From: G965237725 sp965237725
GTDB lineage: Bacteria; Pseudomonadota; Gammaproteobacteria; Arenicellales; Poriferihabitantaceae
Assembly: GCA_965237725.1 (NCBI GenBank)
Contig: OZ250151.1
Location: forward strand, 248,001-312,000
Direction of reading: 5' to 3'
Length of the DNA: 64,000 bases
Numbering within the stretch: position 1 is the stretch's first letter; every line of letters starts with the position of its first letter. This document shows positions 26,395 through 36,351 of the stretch, piece after piece. The notes under the pieces were generated by a model, which worked only from the letters and a program-made list of their open reading frames with translations, searched no databases and was not told where the DNA came from. Position numbers and translations under genes: made by a program.

Positions 26395-27681
26395 ATGAAT
26401 TCAAATTTATATAAATCTTTGGGAGAAGAGATCGAGAAGACATACAGGAAGGTCGATTACGATGAAGATAGTTTGCCCGAAATTTCTGCCGAACGACTTT
26501 CAAGATTAGACATCGATTTCGAGTTCTCTCTTGAATCCATTGGTGATTATCTGTGTAATACATCTGTTCAGCAAACTCCGGAACTTAGATTCAGTAACTT
26601 ACCTATCGTGATGTACCATGGGAAATTTGTTGAAGTTTCATTGTATGTCTGGACAGATAGTTCTACCAGTATCCATCAACATGCATTTGGTGGCGCTTTT
26701 CGGGTATTACAGGGATCGAGCATACAGACTCGCTACAAATTCGATGAACATCAAAGAATCAATACCTGCCTTCTAATTGGCTCCACAACTGTTGAGGAAA
26801 TTGAATTATTAAGCGCTGGATCAGTTCAGCAAATCAACTCAGGAAAACATGGCTTGGTACACCGGTTATTTCATCTGGAAAGACCAACCACAACTCTGGT
26901 TATTCGAGATTATCATAGAGTCTGGGATCAGCCCCAATATTCCATTTATCCGCCACACATCGCATTCGCACATTTCGAGTTGGCTGCGGATGACCAGGTT
27001 GCAATGATGTCCAGGATATTAAAAGTTTCCGAAACATTAGACCATAGTGAGACAGTGAAAATATGGATGGGTAATGTAACAACACTGGACTTTCCACGAC
27101 TCTATGCGGTATTGGTTTATAACTATGATTCATTGCGTTCCGATGAAGAACGACAAAATTTTATAAACGCAGCTAAAAAGAAGCATCCTGAGCACTATCA
27201 ATACCTCGAGGAATTTATTGTTCACGCCAAACACCGCGATTCATTAATCGCATCGCGACGAAATGTTCATGACCCCGAACTTCGTACCTTTCTCGCATTG
27301 TTGTTAAACGTGCCAGATAGAAAATCCATAATCAAACTCATTGGCAAACTATTTCCCGGGGAGGAACCCATTTCGCTCTGTAATAAATGGTTGACTCAAC
27401 TATCCGCGGAAGATGGGGTATCCAGCAGTTTGACTGACCTGGTCAGGAAGGCGGATTTTCGTAAATTCCTTTTTAGTAACCGACTAACCTCAGCACTACC
27501 GGAAAACCCGGAACATCCCGACTGCAAAGCATTATTTGCATGCGTACTCGATGAAAAAAATTTGGATGACGTTTTTTCAGGTCGAAGCAAAGAGATCAAA
27601 ATAAAGATGAGGGATTCGTATCAAAAACTACGTCAGCTCCCCGAACTTAAGTCCTTATTTGTAGAGCAATCTTTTCCCTAA
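26395..27681 (+). CDS. Cupin-like protein of unknown function
   Basis: A 428-residue protein I do not recognise by name. The N-terminal 200 residues look like a cupin beta-barrel: SIHQHAFGGAFRVLQG (His94, His96) and INSGKHGLVHRLFHLE (His152, 156, 160), an arrangement like the metal His of cysteine-dioxygenase-type cupins. The second half is helical and polar with no obvious domain. No signal peptide or membrane helix. It starts 87 bases after ygfZ on the same strand. A metal-dependent oxygenase or metal-sensing role is possible but unproven. Confidence 0.6.
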   Translation: MNSNLYKSLGEEIEKTYRKVDYDEDSLPEISAERLSRLDIDFEFSLESIGDYLCNTSVQQTPELRFSNLPIVMYHGKFVEVSLYVWTDSSTSIHQHAFGGAFRVLQGSSIQTRYKFDEHQRINTCLLIGSTTVEEIELLSAGSVQQINSGKHGLVHRLFHLERPTTTLVIRDYHRVWDQPQYSIYPPHIAFAHFELAADDQVAMMSRILKVSETLDHSETVKIWMGNVTTLDFPRLYAVLVYNYDSLRSDEERQNFINAAKKKHPEHYQYLEEFIVHAKHRDSLIASRRNVHDPELRTFLALLLNVPDRKSIIKLIGKLFPGEEPISLCNKWLTQLSAEDGVSSSLTDLVRKADFRKFLFSNRLTSALPENPEHPDCKALFACVLDEKNLDDVFSGRSKEIKIKMRDSYQKLRQLPELKSLFVEQSFP

Positions 27682-27687
27682 TCTAGT

Positions 27688-27747
27688 TTGCTCTAGTCTG
27701 AATTGCTCTGGTCTGGTTTGCGATAACCTGGTTTGCCTTAGGGTTGG
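27688..27747. repeat. Four degenerate 15-base tandem repeats
   Basis: Units TTGCTCTAGTCTGAA, TTGCTCTGGTCTGGT, TTGCGATAACCTGGT and TTGCCTTAGGGTTGG follow each other without gaps, starting 7 bases after the stop of the cupin-like gene. The first two differ at three positions; the later units are more worn. The array lies between convergent genes. Confidence 0.6.
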
Positions 27748-27790
27748 TTGTGGGGCCCAACGCCACAATTGCCCACGTTTGGGAAATTTA

Positions 27791-28069
27791 TTACTGATTT
27801 TTGCTAATAATTTGATAAAACGTTTCACCATCTTTTATTAGCCCCAATTCTGAACGGGCAATAGTCTCTACTGTTTCACCCCCTTCCTTGAGATCGATTA
27901 CCTCGGCTACAAGGCGTTGATTTCGTTGTGACAGCTTATGGTTTTCCTGGGCTGTATCCAGAGCAGCCTGTTTGAGCTGAAAAAGATCGAAGCCATTTTT
28001 ATCGCCAAGCCATAAGGCATATTGACTGCCCAAAAGCATCAGCAACAACAGGAAATTAATCGGTTTCAT
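27791..28069 (-). CDS. ftsB: Cell division protein FtsB
   Basis: A 92-residue single-pass protein: N-terminal membrane helix (NFLLLLMLLGSQYALWLG), then a coiled coil (LDTAQENHKLSQRNQRLVAE) and the conserved end VETIARSELGLIKDGETFYQ. It forms the FtsQLB complex that activates septal wall synthesis. It follows eno at 50 bases, the usual gammaproteobacterial order. Confidence 0.93.
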   Translation of the reverse strand: MKPINFLLLLMLLGSQYALWLGDKNGFDLFQLKQAALDTAQENHKLSQRNQRLVAEVIDLKEGGETVETIARSELGLIKDGETFYQIISKNQ

Positions 28070-28119
28070 CTGGCTTCGGAATTTCGGTTACGAGCATGAC
28101 TGTTATGGACAACACGAAA

Positions 28120-29424
28120 TCAATTTAAATTAGTAAAAGCACCTGATCCTGCATAAACCGCATTGTCGCCCAGAATCTGTTCAATTTTCAATAGCCGATT
28201 ATATTTTGCGACGCGTTCTGATCGACACAAGGAACCGGTTTTTATTTGTCCCGCAGCAGTTGCCACCGCCAAATCTGCTATGGTAGTGTCTTCTGTTTCT
28301 CCCGATCGGTGAGAAATCGTCGCACAGTAATTGACATCCTGGGCCATTTTAATGGCATCCAGAGTTTCACTCAGTGTACCAATCTGGTTGAATTTAATCA
28401 AAATCGAATTTGCGATTTTTTTATCAATTCCTTTTTGCAGGATCTCGGTGTTGGTCACAAACAAGTCATCCCCTGTAAGTTGTACCTGACTACCCATAGC
28501 TTCGGTCAACCTCGCCCAACCATCCCAGTCCAGCTCATCCATTCCGTCCTCAATAGAAATGATCGGGTATTTTTGAGTCCAACCCTGTAGATACCCAACA
28601 AACTCCGCAGAGTTCATAGCTGCTCCCTCAGCTTGTAATCGGTATTTTCCATCACTAAAAAATTCGGAGCTGGCTGCATCCAGCCCAATCATCACGTGCT
28701 CTCCGGGGACATAGCCTGCATTCTCGATGGCCTGCATAATCAACCCAAGACCTTCCTCATTGGATTGACACTCGGGCGCGAACCCACCTTCGTCGCCTAC
28801 GCTGGTACTCAGCTTGCGTGACAACAACACTGCTTTCAATGCGTGAAAAACTTCAACCCCACAGCGGAGCGCCTCTCGATATTGATCGAAACCAACAGGC
28901 AATACCATAAACTCCTGAAAATCGATGGCATTATCTGCATGTGCGCCACCATTAATAATATTCATCTGGGGGACAGGCAGGGTAAATTTTTGATTTTCAA
29001 ACAGAGTACCCAGATGCTCGAACAATGGTATGTCTTGGGCATTGGCCCCAGCATGAGCACAGGCCAGGGACACGCCCAGTAATGCATTGGCGCCGAGTTT
29101 GCTTTTGTTTTCGGTACCATCAAGCGACAACATTATGCTATCGATATTTCGTTGATCCAGCGCATCCTGACCACAAATTGCTTTTTTAAGAATCGTATTT
29201 ACATTGGTAACAGCGTTAAGCACACCTTTGCCCAAATAGCGAACCTTGTCTCCATCGCGCAATTCAAGGGCCTCTAGAGATCCGGTGGATGCCCCGGATG
29301 GAACCGCTGCGTTTCCTGTGATGCCATTGCTAAGTGCGATTTCCACTGAAATGGTTGGATTACCGCGGGAGTCAAGGATTTCCCGAGCTTGAATATCTTT
29401 GATGGTTGTTGAAGATTTTGCCAT
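28120..29424 (-). CDS. eno: Enolase
   Basis: Interconverts 2-phosphoglycerate and phosphoenolpyruvate; it is also an RNA degradosome member in some gammaproteobacteria. It has 434 residues. Blocks are AREILDSRGNPTISVEI, GASTGSLEALELRDGD, SVGDEGGFAPE, ISIEDGMDELDWDGW (Mg site), LTGDDLFVTN, ILIKFNQIGT and SHRSGETEDTTIADLAV. It is followed by ftsB; kdsA lies 207 bases upstream. Confidence 0.98.
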   Translation of the reverse strand: MAKSSTTIKDIQAREILDSRGNPTISVEIALSNGITGNAAVPSGASTGSLEALELRDGDKVRYLGKGVLNAVTNVNTILKKAICGQDALDQRNIDSIMLSLDGTENKSKLGANALLGVSLACAHAGANAQDIPLFEHLGTLFENQKFTLPVPQMNIINGGAHADNAIDFQEFMVLPVGFDQYREALRCGVEVFHALKAVLLSRKLSTSVGDEGGFAPECQSNEEGLGLIMQAIENAGYVPGEHVMIGLDAASSEFFSDGKYRLQAEGAAMNSAEFVGYLQGWTQKYPIISIEDGMDELDWDGWARLTEAMGSQVQLTGDDLFVTNTEILQKGIDKKIANSILIKFNQIGTLSETLDAIKMAQDVNYCATISHRSGETEDTTIADLAVATAAGQIKTGSLCRSERVAKYNRLLKIEQILGDNAVYAGSGAFTNLN

Positions 29425-29631
29425 TATGTTTCCAGGTTGCTATCTATAATTGAGTAATAATTTTGGTCGTAGACAATAACTCAAAATTTGATTCAGATTT
29501 ATCAATAATTCAAATCCCCGGCATTAGTAAATGTAATTGCAATGCATTGCATCGCGTTGCGTTGTGTAGCGTAGCAAAGATTACTTTTCAATTTTCCCAC
29601 CATCGGAATCAAAATCCGGTGATAGCAAAAT

Positions 29632-30453
29632 TTAGGGAACCTCTGATTTGGCCAGTTGATCAATTTTCATCAGTTTTGTCAGCAAAGATTCCATCTGATC
29701 CAGCGGCCAGGCATTGGGTCCGTCGCTAAATGCCTTTTCCGGCTGAGGATGAGTTTCCATGAAAATACCATCTACACCCACCGCAACAGCAGCTTTGGCG
29801 AGTACCGGTACAAATTCTCGCTGGCCTTCAGATTTACCATTTCCGGCGCCAGGCAATTGGACGGAATGGGTGGCATCAAATACTACCGGACAATGGGTTG
29901 ATTTGAGAATTTCCAGGCTACGCATATCCACGACCAGATTGTTATAGCCGAAACTCGAACCGCGTTCACAAACCATCACCACAGGGTCATCGCAACTATT
30001 ATTAGCCTTATCCACGACGTGTTGCATCTCATGAGGGGACAGGAATTGGCCTTTCTTAATGTTCACCGGCTTGCCTGAACTTGCAGCAGCCTGAATTAAG
30101 TCGGTTTGTCGACATAGAAATGCCGGCGTTTGTAAAACATCAACCACATCCGCCGCCGCAGTGACATCGGCAACGCTATGCACATCGGTTAATACAGGGA
30201 CATTCAGTTCCTCCCTGACTTTGTTCAGAATCTCCAGCCCTTGATCTCTTCCAGGACCTCGCGGCGAATTATCCGAGGTACGGTTCGCTTTGTCGAAAGA
30301 CGATTTGTAAACAAACGGAATCCCTAGTCTTTGAGTAATATCCTTTAACTGCGATGCAGTGGACATTGCCATAGTCTCGGATTCAATCACGCAAGGCCCT
30401 GCGATCAGGAAAAATGGGGCGGGTTGATTGATTTTAAATAGAGGTAGATGCAT
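29632..30453 (-). CDS. kdsA: KDO-8-phosphate synthase
   Basis: Condenses arabinose-5-phosphate with PEP to give KDO-8-P for the lipopolysaccharide core, so the organism makes LPS. It has 273 residues. Blocks are FFLIAGPCVIESE, YKSSFDKANRTSDNSPRGPG, VDVLQTPAFLCRQTDLI, VCERGSSFGYNNLVVDMRSL and FDATHSVQLPGAG. Both the CxxQ-type and class II metal residues would need alignment to assign metal dependence. It lies 86 bases after pyrG. Confidence 0.97.
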   Translation of the reverse strand: MHLPLFKINQPAPFFLIAGPCVIESETMAMSTASQLKDITQRLGIPFVYKSSFDKANRTSDNSPRGPGRDQGLEILNKVREELNVPVLTDVHSVADVTAAADVVDVLQTPAFLCRQTDLIQAAASSGKPVNIKKGQFLSPHEMQHVVDKANNSCDDPVVMVCERGSSFGYNNLVVDMRSLEILKSTHCPVVFDATHSVQLPGAGNGKSEGQREFVPVLAKAAVAVGVDGIFMETHPQPEKAFSDGPNAWPLDQMESLLTKLMKIDQLAKSEVP

Positions 30454-30477
30454 AAAAATTTACAAATTCATTAGAAC

Positions 30478-30503
30478 AGCCAGGGAGAATTGTGTTCCTG
30501 GCT
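30478..30503 (-). terminator. Hairpin between pyrG and kdsA
   Basis: AGCCAGG at 30478-30484 pairs with CCTGGCT at 30497-30503, with a 12-base interval that can extend the stem. On the minus strand it follows the pyrG stop by 37 bases. The T-run is on the wrong side for a minus-strand intrinsic terminator (TTTTC lies on the plus strand), so it may be an mRNA-processing or attenuation hairpin instead. Confidence 0.3.
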
Positions 30504-30539
30504 TTTCATCGTCTAATCCAGGGTAGCATTATCATTAAA

Positions 30540-32171
30540 TTATTCTTTTGTGGCTTGCTGATACTTTAAACCAGCATTTATATAATCAGTAAACATCGGA
30601 TGTCCATCCCTGGGCGTAGAGGTAAATTCCGGGTGAAACTGACAGGCAATAAACCATGGATGTTCTTCCAATTCGATTACTTCAACCAGGCCATTATAAG
30701 ACAATCCGGAGAACACCAGCCCACAATCTTCCAGCTGTTTCATATAATTGTTGTTAAATTCATATCGATGGCGGTGACGTTCTTTAATCACATCCTGTTT
30801 GTAAATTCCATGATACCGGCTGTTTTCTTTCAAGTGAATTTCCTGGGATCCAAGCCGCATGGTTCCGCCCAAATCCACATCATCATCCCGGACTTCTAGT
30901 TTTCCGGAATCATCAATCCATTCGGTTATCAATGCAATTACCGGGTGCGGAGATTTCCTGTCAAATTCAGTACTATGGGCATTTTTTAGCCCAACCACAT
31001 TTCTGGAAAATTCAATGGTCGCTACCTGCATGCCGAGACAAATTCCCAGATAAGGAATTTTGTTTTCTCTGGCATATTGGGCGGCATCGATCATGCCTTC
31101 GATCCCCCGTTCGCCAAACCCGCCTGGCACCAGGATGGCATCAACCCCATTTAGAACGTCAGTACCATTTTTTTCGATTTCGGTGGAATCAACATAAACA
31201 ATATTGATTTTTGTTCGGGTCTGAATTCCCGCATGGATCAGGGCTTCAGATAGAGATTTATAGGATTCGGTTAAGCTTACATACTTGCCAACCATGGCAA
31301 TATTTATCTCATTTTCAGGGTTAATGCTGTTTTCCACAACCCTGTCCCATTCGGACATGTTCGGTGGCCCGGCCTCTAATCCTAACTGATCCGTGACGAT
31401 CTGATCCATTTTTTGTTCAACATAGAGTTGCGGAATTTTATAAATATTATCAACATCGACTCCGGATATAACCGAGTCTTCTTCCACATTGGTGAATAGC
31501 GCAATTTTTTTGCGTGCAGAATCGGGTAATTTTTCGCGCAAACGGCATAAAAGAATGTCTGGCTGAATACCAATCGAGCGCATTTCCTTTACCGAGTGTT
31601 GGGTCGGTTTTGTTTTAATTTCACCCGCAACCTGGATCTCCGGTACCAGGGTCAAGTGTAAAAACAGCGTATTCTTTTTACCCAGTTCTACTCGCATCTG
31701 ACGTATGGCTTCGAGAAAAGGCAGTGATTCAATATCACCCACGGTACCGCCAATTTCAACCAGGGCAATTTCAGCGTCTTTTGCACCTTCCATTACCGAA
31801 AGCTTAATTTCGTCGGTAATGTGAGGAATAACCTGGACGGTTCCACCCAGATAGTCGCCTTTTCGCTCCTTTCGAATGACTCTTTCGTAGATCTGGCCGG
31901 TGGTAAAGTTATTCGCCTTACCCATTGTGGTACGAACAAATCGCTCATAATGCCCCAGGTCCAAATCAGTCTCAGCGCCGTCTTCGGTTACAAACACCTC
32001 ACCATGTTGAAACGGGCTCATTGTTCCTGGATCAACATTGATATAAGGATCGAGTTTAAGGAGGGTGACTTTAATTCCCCGGGCTTCGAGAACGCTACCC
32101 AAAGATGAAGACGCTATACCCTTGCCTAATGATGAAACTACACCGCCGGTGATAAACACATATTTAGTCAT
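30540..32171 (-). CDS. pyrG: CTP synthase
   Basis: Aminates UTP to CTP using glutamine. It has 543 residues. The N-terminal synthase domain starts KYVFITGGVVSSLGKGIASSSLG with LLKLDPYINVDPGTMSP. The C-terminal glutaminase domain has LVPGGFGERG, YLGICLGMQVATIEFSRN (nucleophile Cys) and ACQFHPEFTSTPRDGHP (His and Glu). It is a standard member of the pyrG-kdsA-eno order. Confidence 0.98.
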   Translation of the reverse strand: MTKYVFITGGVVSSLGKGIASSSLGSVLEARGIKVTLLKLDPYINVDPGTMSPFQHGEVFVTEDGAETDLDLGHYERFVRTTMGKANNFTTGQIYERVIRKERKGDYLGGTVQVIPHITDEIKLSVMEGAKDAEIALVEIGGTVGDIESLPFLEAIRQMRVELGKKNTLFLHLTLVPEIQVAGEIKTKPTQHSVKEMRSIGIQPDILLCRLREKLPDSARKKIALFTNVEEDSVISGVDVDNIYKIPQLYVEQKMDQIVTDQLGLEAGPPNMSEWDRVVENSINPENEINIAMVGKYVSLTESYKSLSEALIHAGIQTRTKINIVYVDSTEIEKNGTDVLNGVDAILVPGGFGERGIEGMIDAAQYARENKIPYLGICLGMQVATIEFSRNVVGLKNAHSTEFDRKSPHPVIALITEWIDDSGKLEVRDDDVDLGGTMRLGSQEIHLKENSRYHGIYKQDVIKERHRHRYEFNNNYMKQLEDCGLVFSGLSYNGLVEVIELEEHPWFIACQFHPEFTSTPRDGHPMFTDYINAGLKYQQATKE

Positions 32172-32363
32172 TCAGACGCAATCCTATCCAGAAATACAGC
32201 ATTAATTATTAAAACCAGAATCCAAAAATTTTTACATTCAGCAGTGGATAACTGCAATTCAATGTAAAATTACTACGGAAATACTGGGTGTAGAATTGTT
32301 AGGGATACAAGATATAGTAGTGCCCCGGACGGGAGGATAGGTTATCAAAAATAGCCCAAACTC

Positions 32364-33764
32364 TCAATCATTAATCCGACTAAAAACAGGACAAATTCCG
32401 GGTTTTTCTGAATTTACCTCGAAATCGCTCAGCGTGCCCAGTCCTTGGACCCAGGCTATTTCATCATCTACCTTCAAGTAGGGTAAATTATTCCGTTCCC
32501 AGGGCAGGGTTCGGTGGGATTGCAACAGCTTTTTTAATTCAGATTGGTGTTGACGATTTTTCAATCTGATTCGCTCGCCGCCCTTTCGCCAAACCAGTGA
32601 CACCGAACGCGCCTTAAGACGATCTGCATCCAGGCCACCACTATTCATTGCACCCATTTTTACCGAAATTCCAGCGTCTGCAATTGTGATATCTGACAAA
32701 TCCCAGGGAATCGCAGTTTGTGAATTTGATCCTAAGCATTCGGTTAGATACAAATGGTCATGATAGTAGCGAACAACCTGCTGGTTTAGTTTGATACTGG
32801 CATATCGGCTCTTTTTTTCAATAATCTGGTGATAAAGCGTGTTCAATTTCCCATCGGATGGCGAACCAAATCCATTGCTATGGAGCCAAAATCGAATTAA
32901 GCCGGTTACAGAATATTCGTTTGTATAGTTAAGTTTAGACAGATTTATCGGGTCAACAAGACAATAAACACCTCTGGCAACCGGATTTAAACATTGAAGT
33001 AGTAAGGACTGATATTCGGTATGTTCACGTTGATCGACAACCTGACAAGCGTGTGCGGCGCGCACCAGATCATTTACAAGGCTGGGTCTGCGACGGATCA
33101 ATTCAGGCATCAATTCCTGGCGTAAGTAATTCCGGTAAAATCGGGTGTTGCAGTTTGACGGATCATCAATCCACGATAACTTTTTTTGGCCAGCATAATC
33201 CAGTAGTTGAGATTTACTGATTTCGAGCAAGGGGCGAATAATTCGGGTGTGCGAACCACGAGCCAGTGCACGGGTTGATGCGATTCCAGCGAGCTGTGAA
33301 ATTCCTTTACCCTGGAATAAATTTAACAAAAATGTTTCCGCTTGATCATTGGCATGATGGGCGGTCAATACAACCTGACTGGGTGAAGTCACTTCGGACA
33401 ACCATTGGTATCGGGCCTCCCTGGCTTTTGCTTCGATACTATCGCCGGATTTGTAATTCAGCGGACGCCGGGCACTAAGAAATTCAACACCGTAATGCGC
33501 ACACCAGGATTCACATTGCCTGACCCACTGCTGAGCTTTTCTATCCAGGCCATGATCAAAATGTGCAGCGGTAATTTTAATCTTCGATTTTTCGCGGAGT
33601 GATACCAGACTATCCAGCAATACCTGAGAATCGCAACCGCCGCTATAGGCGACAACAAAATGGGTGTGGTCACTTAACTCGAATTTATCGAATAATATTA
33701 ACCCCAGTACCTGTCCTGAATACTCAGGAATCGTCGCATCACGGCTTGGTGTCAAATTTTCCAA
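32364..33764 (-). CDS. tilS: tRNA(Ile)-lysidine synthase
   Basis: Modifies the wobble C of the AUA-reading tRNA-Ile to lysidine with ATP and lysine. It has 466 residues. The PP-loop is VAYSGGCDSQVLLDSL; other blocks are AAHFDHGLDRKAQQWV, EAKAREARYQWL, LTAHHANDQAETFLLNLFQG and SWIDDPSNCNTRFYRNYLRQ. The C-terminal substrate domain ends with GGERIRLKNRQHQSELKKLL. Its start overlaps the end of accA by 26 bases. Confidence 0.95.
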   Translation of the reverse strand: MENLTPSRDATIPEYSGQVLGLILFDKFELSDHTHFVVAYSGGCDSQVLLDSLVSLREKSKIKITAAHFDHGLDRKAQQWVRQCESWCAHYGVEFLSARRPLNYKSGDSIEAKAREARYQWLSEVTSPSQVVLTAHHANDQAETFLLNLFQGKGISQLAGIASTRALARGSHTRIIRPLLEISKSQLLDYAGQKKLSWIDDPSNCNTRFYRNYLRQELMPELIRRRPSLVNDLVRAAHACQVVDQREHTEYQSLLLQCLNPVARGVYCLVDPINLSKLNYTNEYSVTGLIRFWLHSNGFGSPSDGKLNTLYHQIIEKKSRYASIKLNQQVVRYYHDHLYLTECLGSNSQTAIPWDLSDITIADAGISVKMGAMNSGGLDADRLKARSVSLVWRKGGERIRLKNRQHQSELKKLLQSHRTLPWERNNLPYLKVDDEIAWVQGLGTLSDFEVNSEKPGICPVFSRIND

Positions 33765-34701
33765 AACTAATCAGGCGTGAATAGCGTTTTTCAAGCAATT
33801 GCCCATGATCGATATTGTCAAATTCGCTCAAGGCATCCAGTACTCGATTTTTTACCGTCTGAGCAACTGCATCATAGTCACGATGGGCACCACCAGTTGG
33901 TTCCACAATGATGTCGTCAATCAATCCGAGTTTCGATAGCTCTCTCGAAGTTACTCCCATTGCCTGGGCAGCATCAGCTGCTTTCTCGGCACTCTTCCAT
34001 AATATAGATGCACATCCCTCAGGTGAAATCACCGAGTATGTCGAATACTCCAACATAAACAGCTGATCACATACCCCAATTGCCAGCGCACCACCCGACC
34101 CTCCCTCACCAATTACAACTGAAATTATGGGAACTTTTAATGTTGCCATGACTTCAAGAGATTTGGCAATGGCCTGGCTTTGACCGCGTTCTTCTGCGCC
34201 GACTCCGGGATAGGCACCAGGGGTGTCGATCAGTGTGACTACAGGTAATTGAAATTTCTCCGCCAACCGCATTATCCGTTGCGCCTTTCTATATCCTTCA
34301 GGTCTGGGCATACCAAAATTACGCCGCGTTCGCTCCCGGGTATCCCTGCCTTTCTGGTGACCTACAATTGCAACCCGACGATTATCAATCCAGCCGAGCC
34401 CGGTAACAATTGCCGGGTCATCTGAGTACATTCTATCGCCATGTAGTTCCTGGAAACCGGTTACAAATCTTTCAATGTAATCCAGGGTATAGGGGCGCAA
34501 TGGATGTCGTGCCAACTGGGTGATCTGCCAGGCACCCAGCTTCGAGAAAATCTCATTGGTCAGATCCCTGCATTTGGAATGAAGTTTACTAATCTCATCT
34601 TCCAGATTCAGGTCGCTGGCAGAATTAACCCGCTGCAATTCAGCTATTTTTTCCTGCAAATCCGCAATGGGTTTTTCAAATTCCAGATAATCGAGACTCA
34701 T
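33739..34701 (-). CDS. accA: Acetyl-CoA carboxylase carboxyltransferase subunit alpha
   Basis: With AccD, transfers CO2 from biotin-AccB to acetyl-CoA. It has 320 residues. Blocks are YLEFEKPIADLQEKIAELQ, FQELHGDRMYSDDPAIV, VTLIDTPGAYPGVGAEERGQ, VIGEGGSGGALAIGVCDQL and SVISPEGCASILWKSA. It is coupled to tilS by overlap. accBC lie elsewhere in the window and accD is not present here. Confidence 0.97.
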   Translation of the reverse strand: MSLDYLEFEKPIADLQEKIAELQRVNSASDLNLEDEISKLHSKCRDLTNEIFSKLGAWQITQLARHPLRPYTLDYIERFVTGFQELHGDRMYSDDPAIVTGLGWIDNRRVAIVGHQKGRDTRERTRRNFGMPRPEGYRKAQRIMRLAEKFQLPVVTLIDTPGAYPGVGAEERGQSQAIAKSLEVMATLKVPIISVVIGEGGSGGALAIGVCDQLFMLEYSTYSVISPEGCASILWKSAEKAADAAQAMGVTSRELSKLGLIDDIIVEPTGGAHRDYDAVAQTVKNRVLDALSEFDNIDHGQLLEKRYSRLISFGKFDTKP

Positions 34702-34830
34702 AATAATGTAACAAGGTAAACAACCCTGAATTTTAAACTATTTTATCCAGATTATTATGTCCATGGATTAGCAGGATTAATTAAACTTGGGGAGAAATCA
34801 TGCTTACATCCAATTCAAAGACTGACTTAT

Positions 34831-36321
34831 TCACTTCCCTGCTCTTTCATATTGACAATGCTCAAGATCTTCAACCTTTTCAAGATAAGTAGAATCGATA
34901 TATCCTGATAATTCATCTACGTTATACTTTTTTAAATGTAGAATTTTGTATCGTCCACCATCATCTCTATGAATATGCGTAATTGCCATATCACTATGTT
35001 TCAATGATGGGCGCATGTAATAAACATAAAAGTGTAAAGAATGTTTGCGTTCATAAAAATTGGTAAAGCAAATTCCATGCCCAGAATTAAACGCATGATA
35101 AATCTCATCATAGCCCCAGATGAAAGCGCGTTTGTAAGGATAGAAACTCGTTCTCTCTCTGAATTTAATCGGTGACTCTGCAACGATACAGTAGGCTAAA
35201 AACAGACAGACACAAAAATTCAAACCAATAAACACGTATCGCTTTGCAATATTTGAAAACAAAATCACCAGGCGATCAACCCCATATACAAGTATATAAA
35301 TCATAAATGGCATCAACGGCGTCAAATATTTTACTTTTAACGGCTGCAATGGAACTATAGGATCAATTCGCAATGGAATAAAAGTGATAGCCAATGCATA
35401 ACCAGTCAAAATTAGAATAAACCCCAATGGGATGTTATCCAGATCGAATATTTTTCTAGTCGCTATGAGGTACAGAATAAATAATCCACAAACAGCGGCG
35501 AAATACTGACTGAACAATCCCAGTTTCAACCAGCGTTGGGTGACCAGATCGATATACGGTGTGTCTGCATATCTCGTATTCATTTCATTAATGTGTTGAC
35601 CTTTGGACAATAATTCAATCCGTCCAAAAGTCAGATCACCGGATATGAAATTAAATACCCAAGTCTCCAGTAACAGCCATGCCAATAACAATAAGCCAAA
35701 CACCAGCATTTGTTTAAAGCTGCCCCGAATCCATAACAGCAGAAACAGACCCGGATAGAAAAATAAATAGGTTTCTTTTGAACCGTAAGCTAAAAAAGCC
35801 AATAGCGAAGCCGCGATCAAAAAACCCGTTTTATTATTTTCAAGAAATTTCTGCGTTAGATATAGTGACCCAATGATAAAAGTAACACCAAATACAAATG
35901 GTTGTAACTGAGAACTGGCCCGAAAGAACATCGGCTCATAGAACAGCAATACTGCGAATAGTCCCAATACACCAGCTGACAGGGACTTGTAAGCCAACAG
36001 CAACAATAGCGTAAACATCAAGGCATAAGCGACCAGCGGCGTCAGGTAATAATTAAACAGTTTTACCCCAAATACTTTATTGGCTAATGCCGTGGGCAGG
36101 ACAATGGCCCATCTGGACGAATGATGTCCATTTTCCAGAATAGTGGAAAAATTACCTGTTTCAGATAATTCAATGGCTGTGTTCCACTTTTTTAAAGCAT
36201 CTCCGCCGAGTTCGGGAAAACTGGTATAGACACTTCTTGCAAAAAATACCACCACGACAATGCCGATGAACACCAGCAGTCTTAACGAAATGGAGCTTTC
36301 AATGGAAGTTGGAGAACTCAC
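34831..36321 (-). CDS. Polytopic membrane protein, GT-C (GT39-like) glycosyltransferase-like
   Basis: A 496-residue protein with about 11 membrane helices and a C-terminal soluble part of about 100 residues. The first periplasmic loop has FPELGGDALKKWNTAIELSE with the acidic residue expected of GT-C enzymes that use lipid-linked sugars; the following HHSSRWAIVLPTALANKVFG also fits. It probably decorates an envelope polymer, but donor and acceptor are unknown. It stands alone between accA and pncC on the minus strand. Confidence 0.6.
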   Translation of the reverse strand: MSSPTSIESSISLRLLVFIGIVVVVFFARSVYTSFPELGGDALKKWNTAIELSETGNFSTILENGHHSSRWAIVLPTALANKVFGVKLFNYYLTPLVAYALMFTLLLLLAYKSLSAGVLGLFAVLLFYEPMFFRASSQLQPFVFGVTFIIGSLYLTQKFLENNKTGFLIAASLLAFLAYGSKETYLFFYPGLFLLLWIRGSFKQMLVFGLLLLAWLLLETWVFNFISGDLTFGRIELLSKGQHINEMNTRYADTPYIDLVTQRWLKLGLFSQYFAAVCGLFILYLIATRKIFDLDNIPLGFILILTGYALAITFIPLRIDPIVPLQPLKVKYLTPLMPFMIYILVYGVDRLVILFSNIAKRYVFIGLNFCVCLFLAYCIVAESPIKFRERTSFYPYKRAFIWGYDEIYHAFNSGHGICFTNFYERKHSLHFYVYYMRPSLKHSDMAITHIHRDDGGRYKILHLKKYNVDELSGYIDSTYLEKVEDLEHCQYERAGK

Positions 36322-36351
36322 GAAACTAAAGTTTATAATTTTCTGACCGAA

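Noticed and set aside
27748..27775. Terminator between the convergent cupin-like and ftsB genes
   Set aside because: TTGTGG and CCACAA can pair over a 9-base loop, but the stem is short and there is no T-run on either side.
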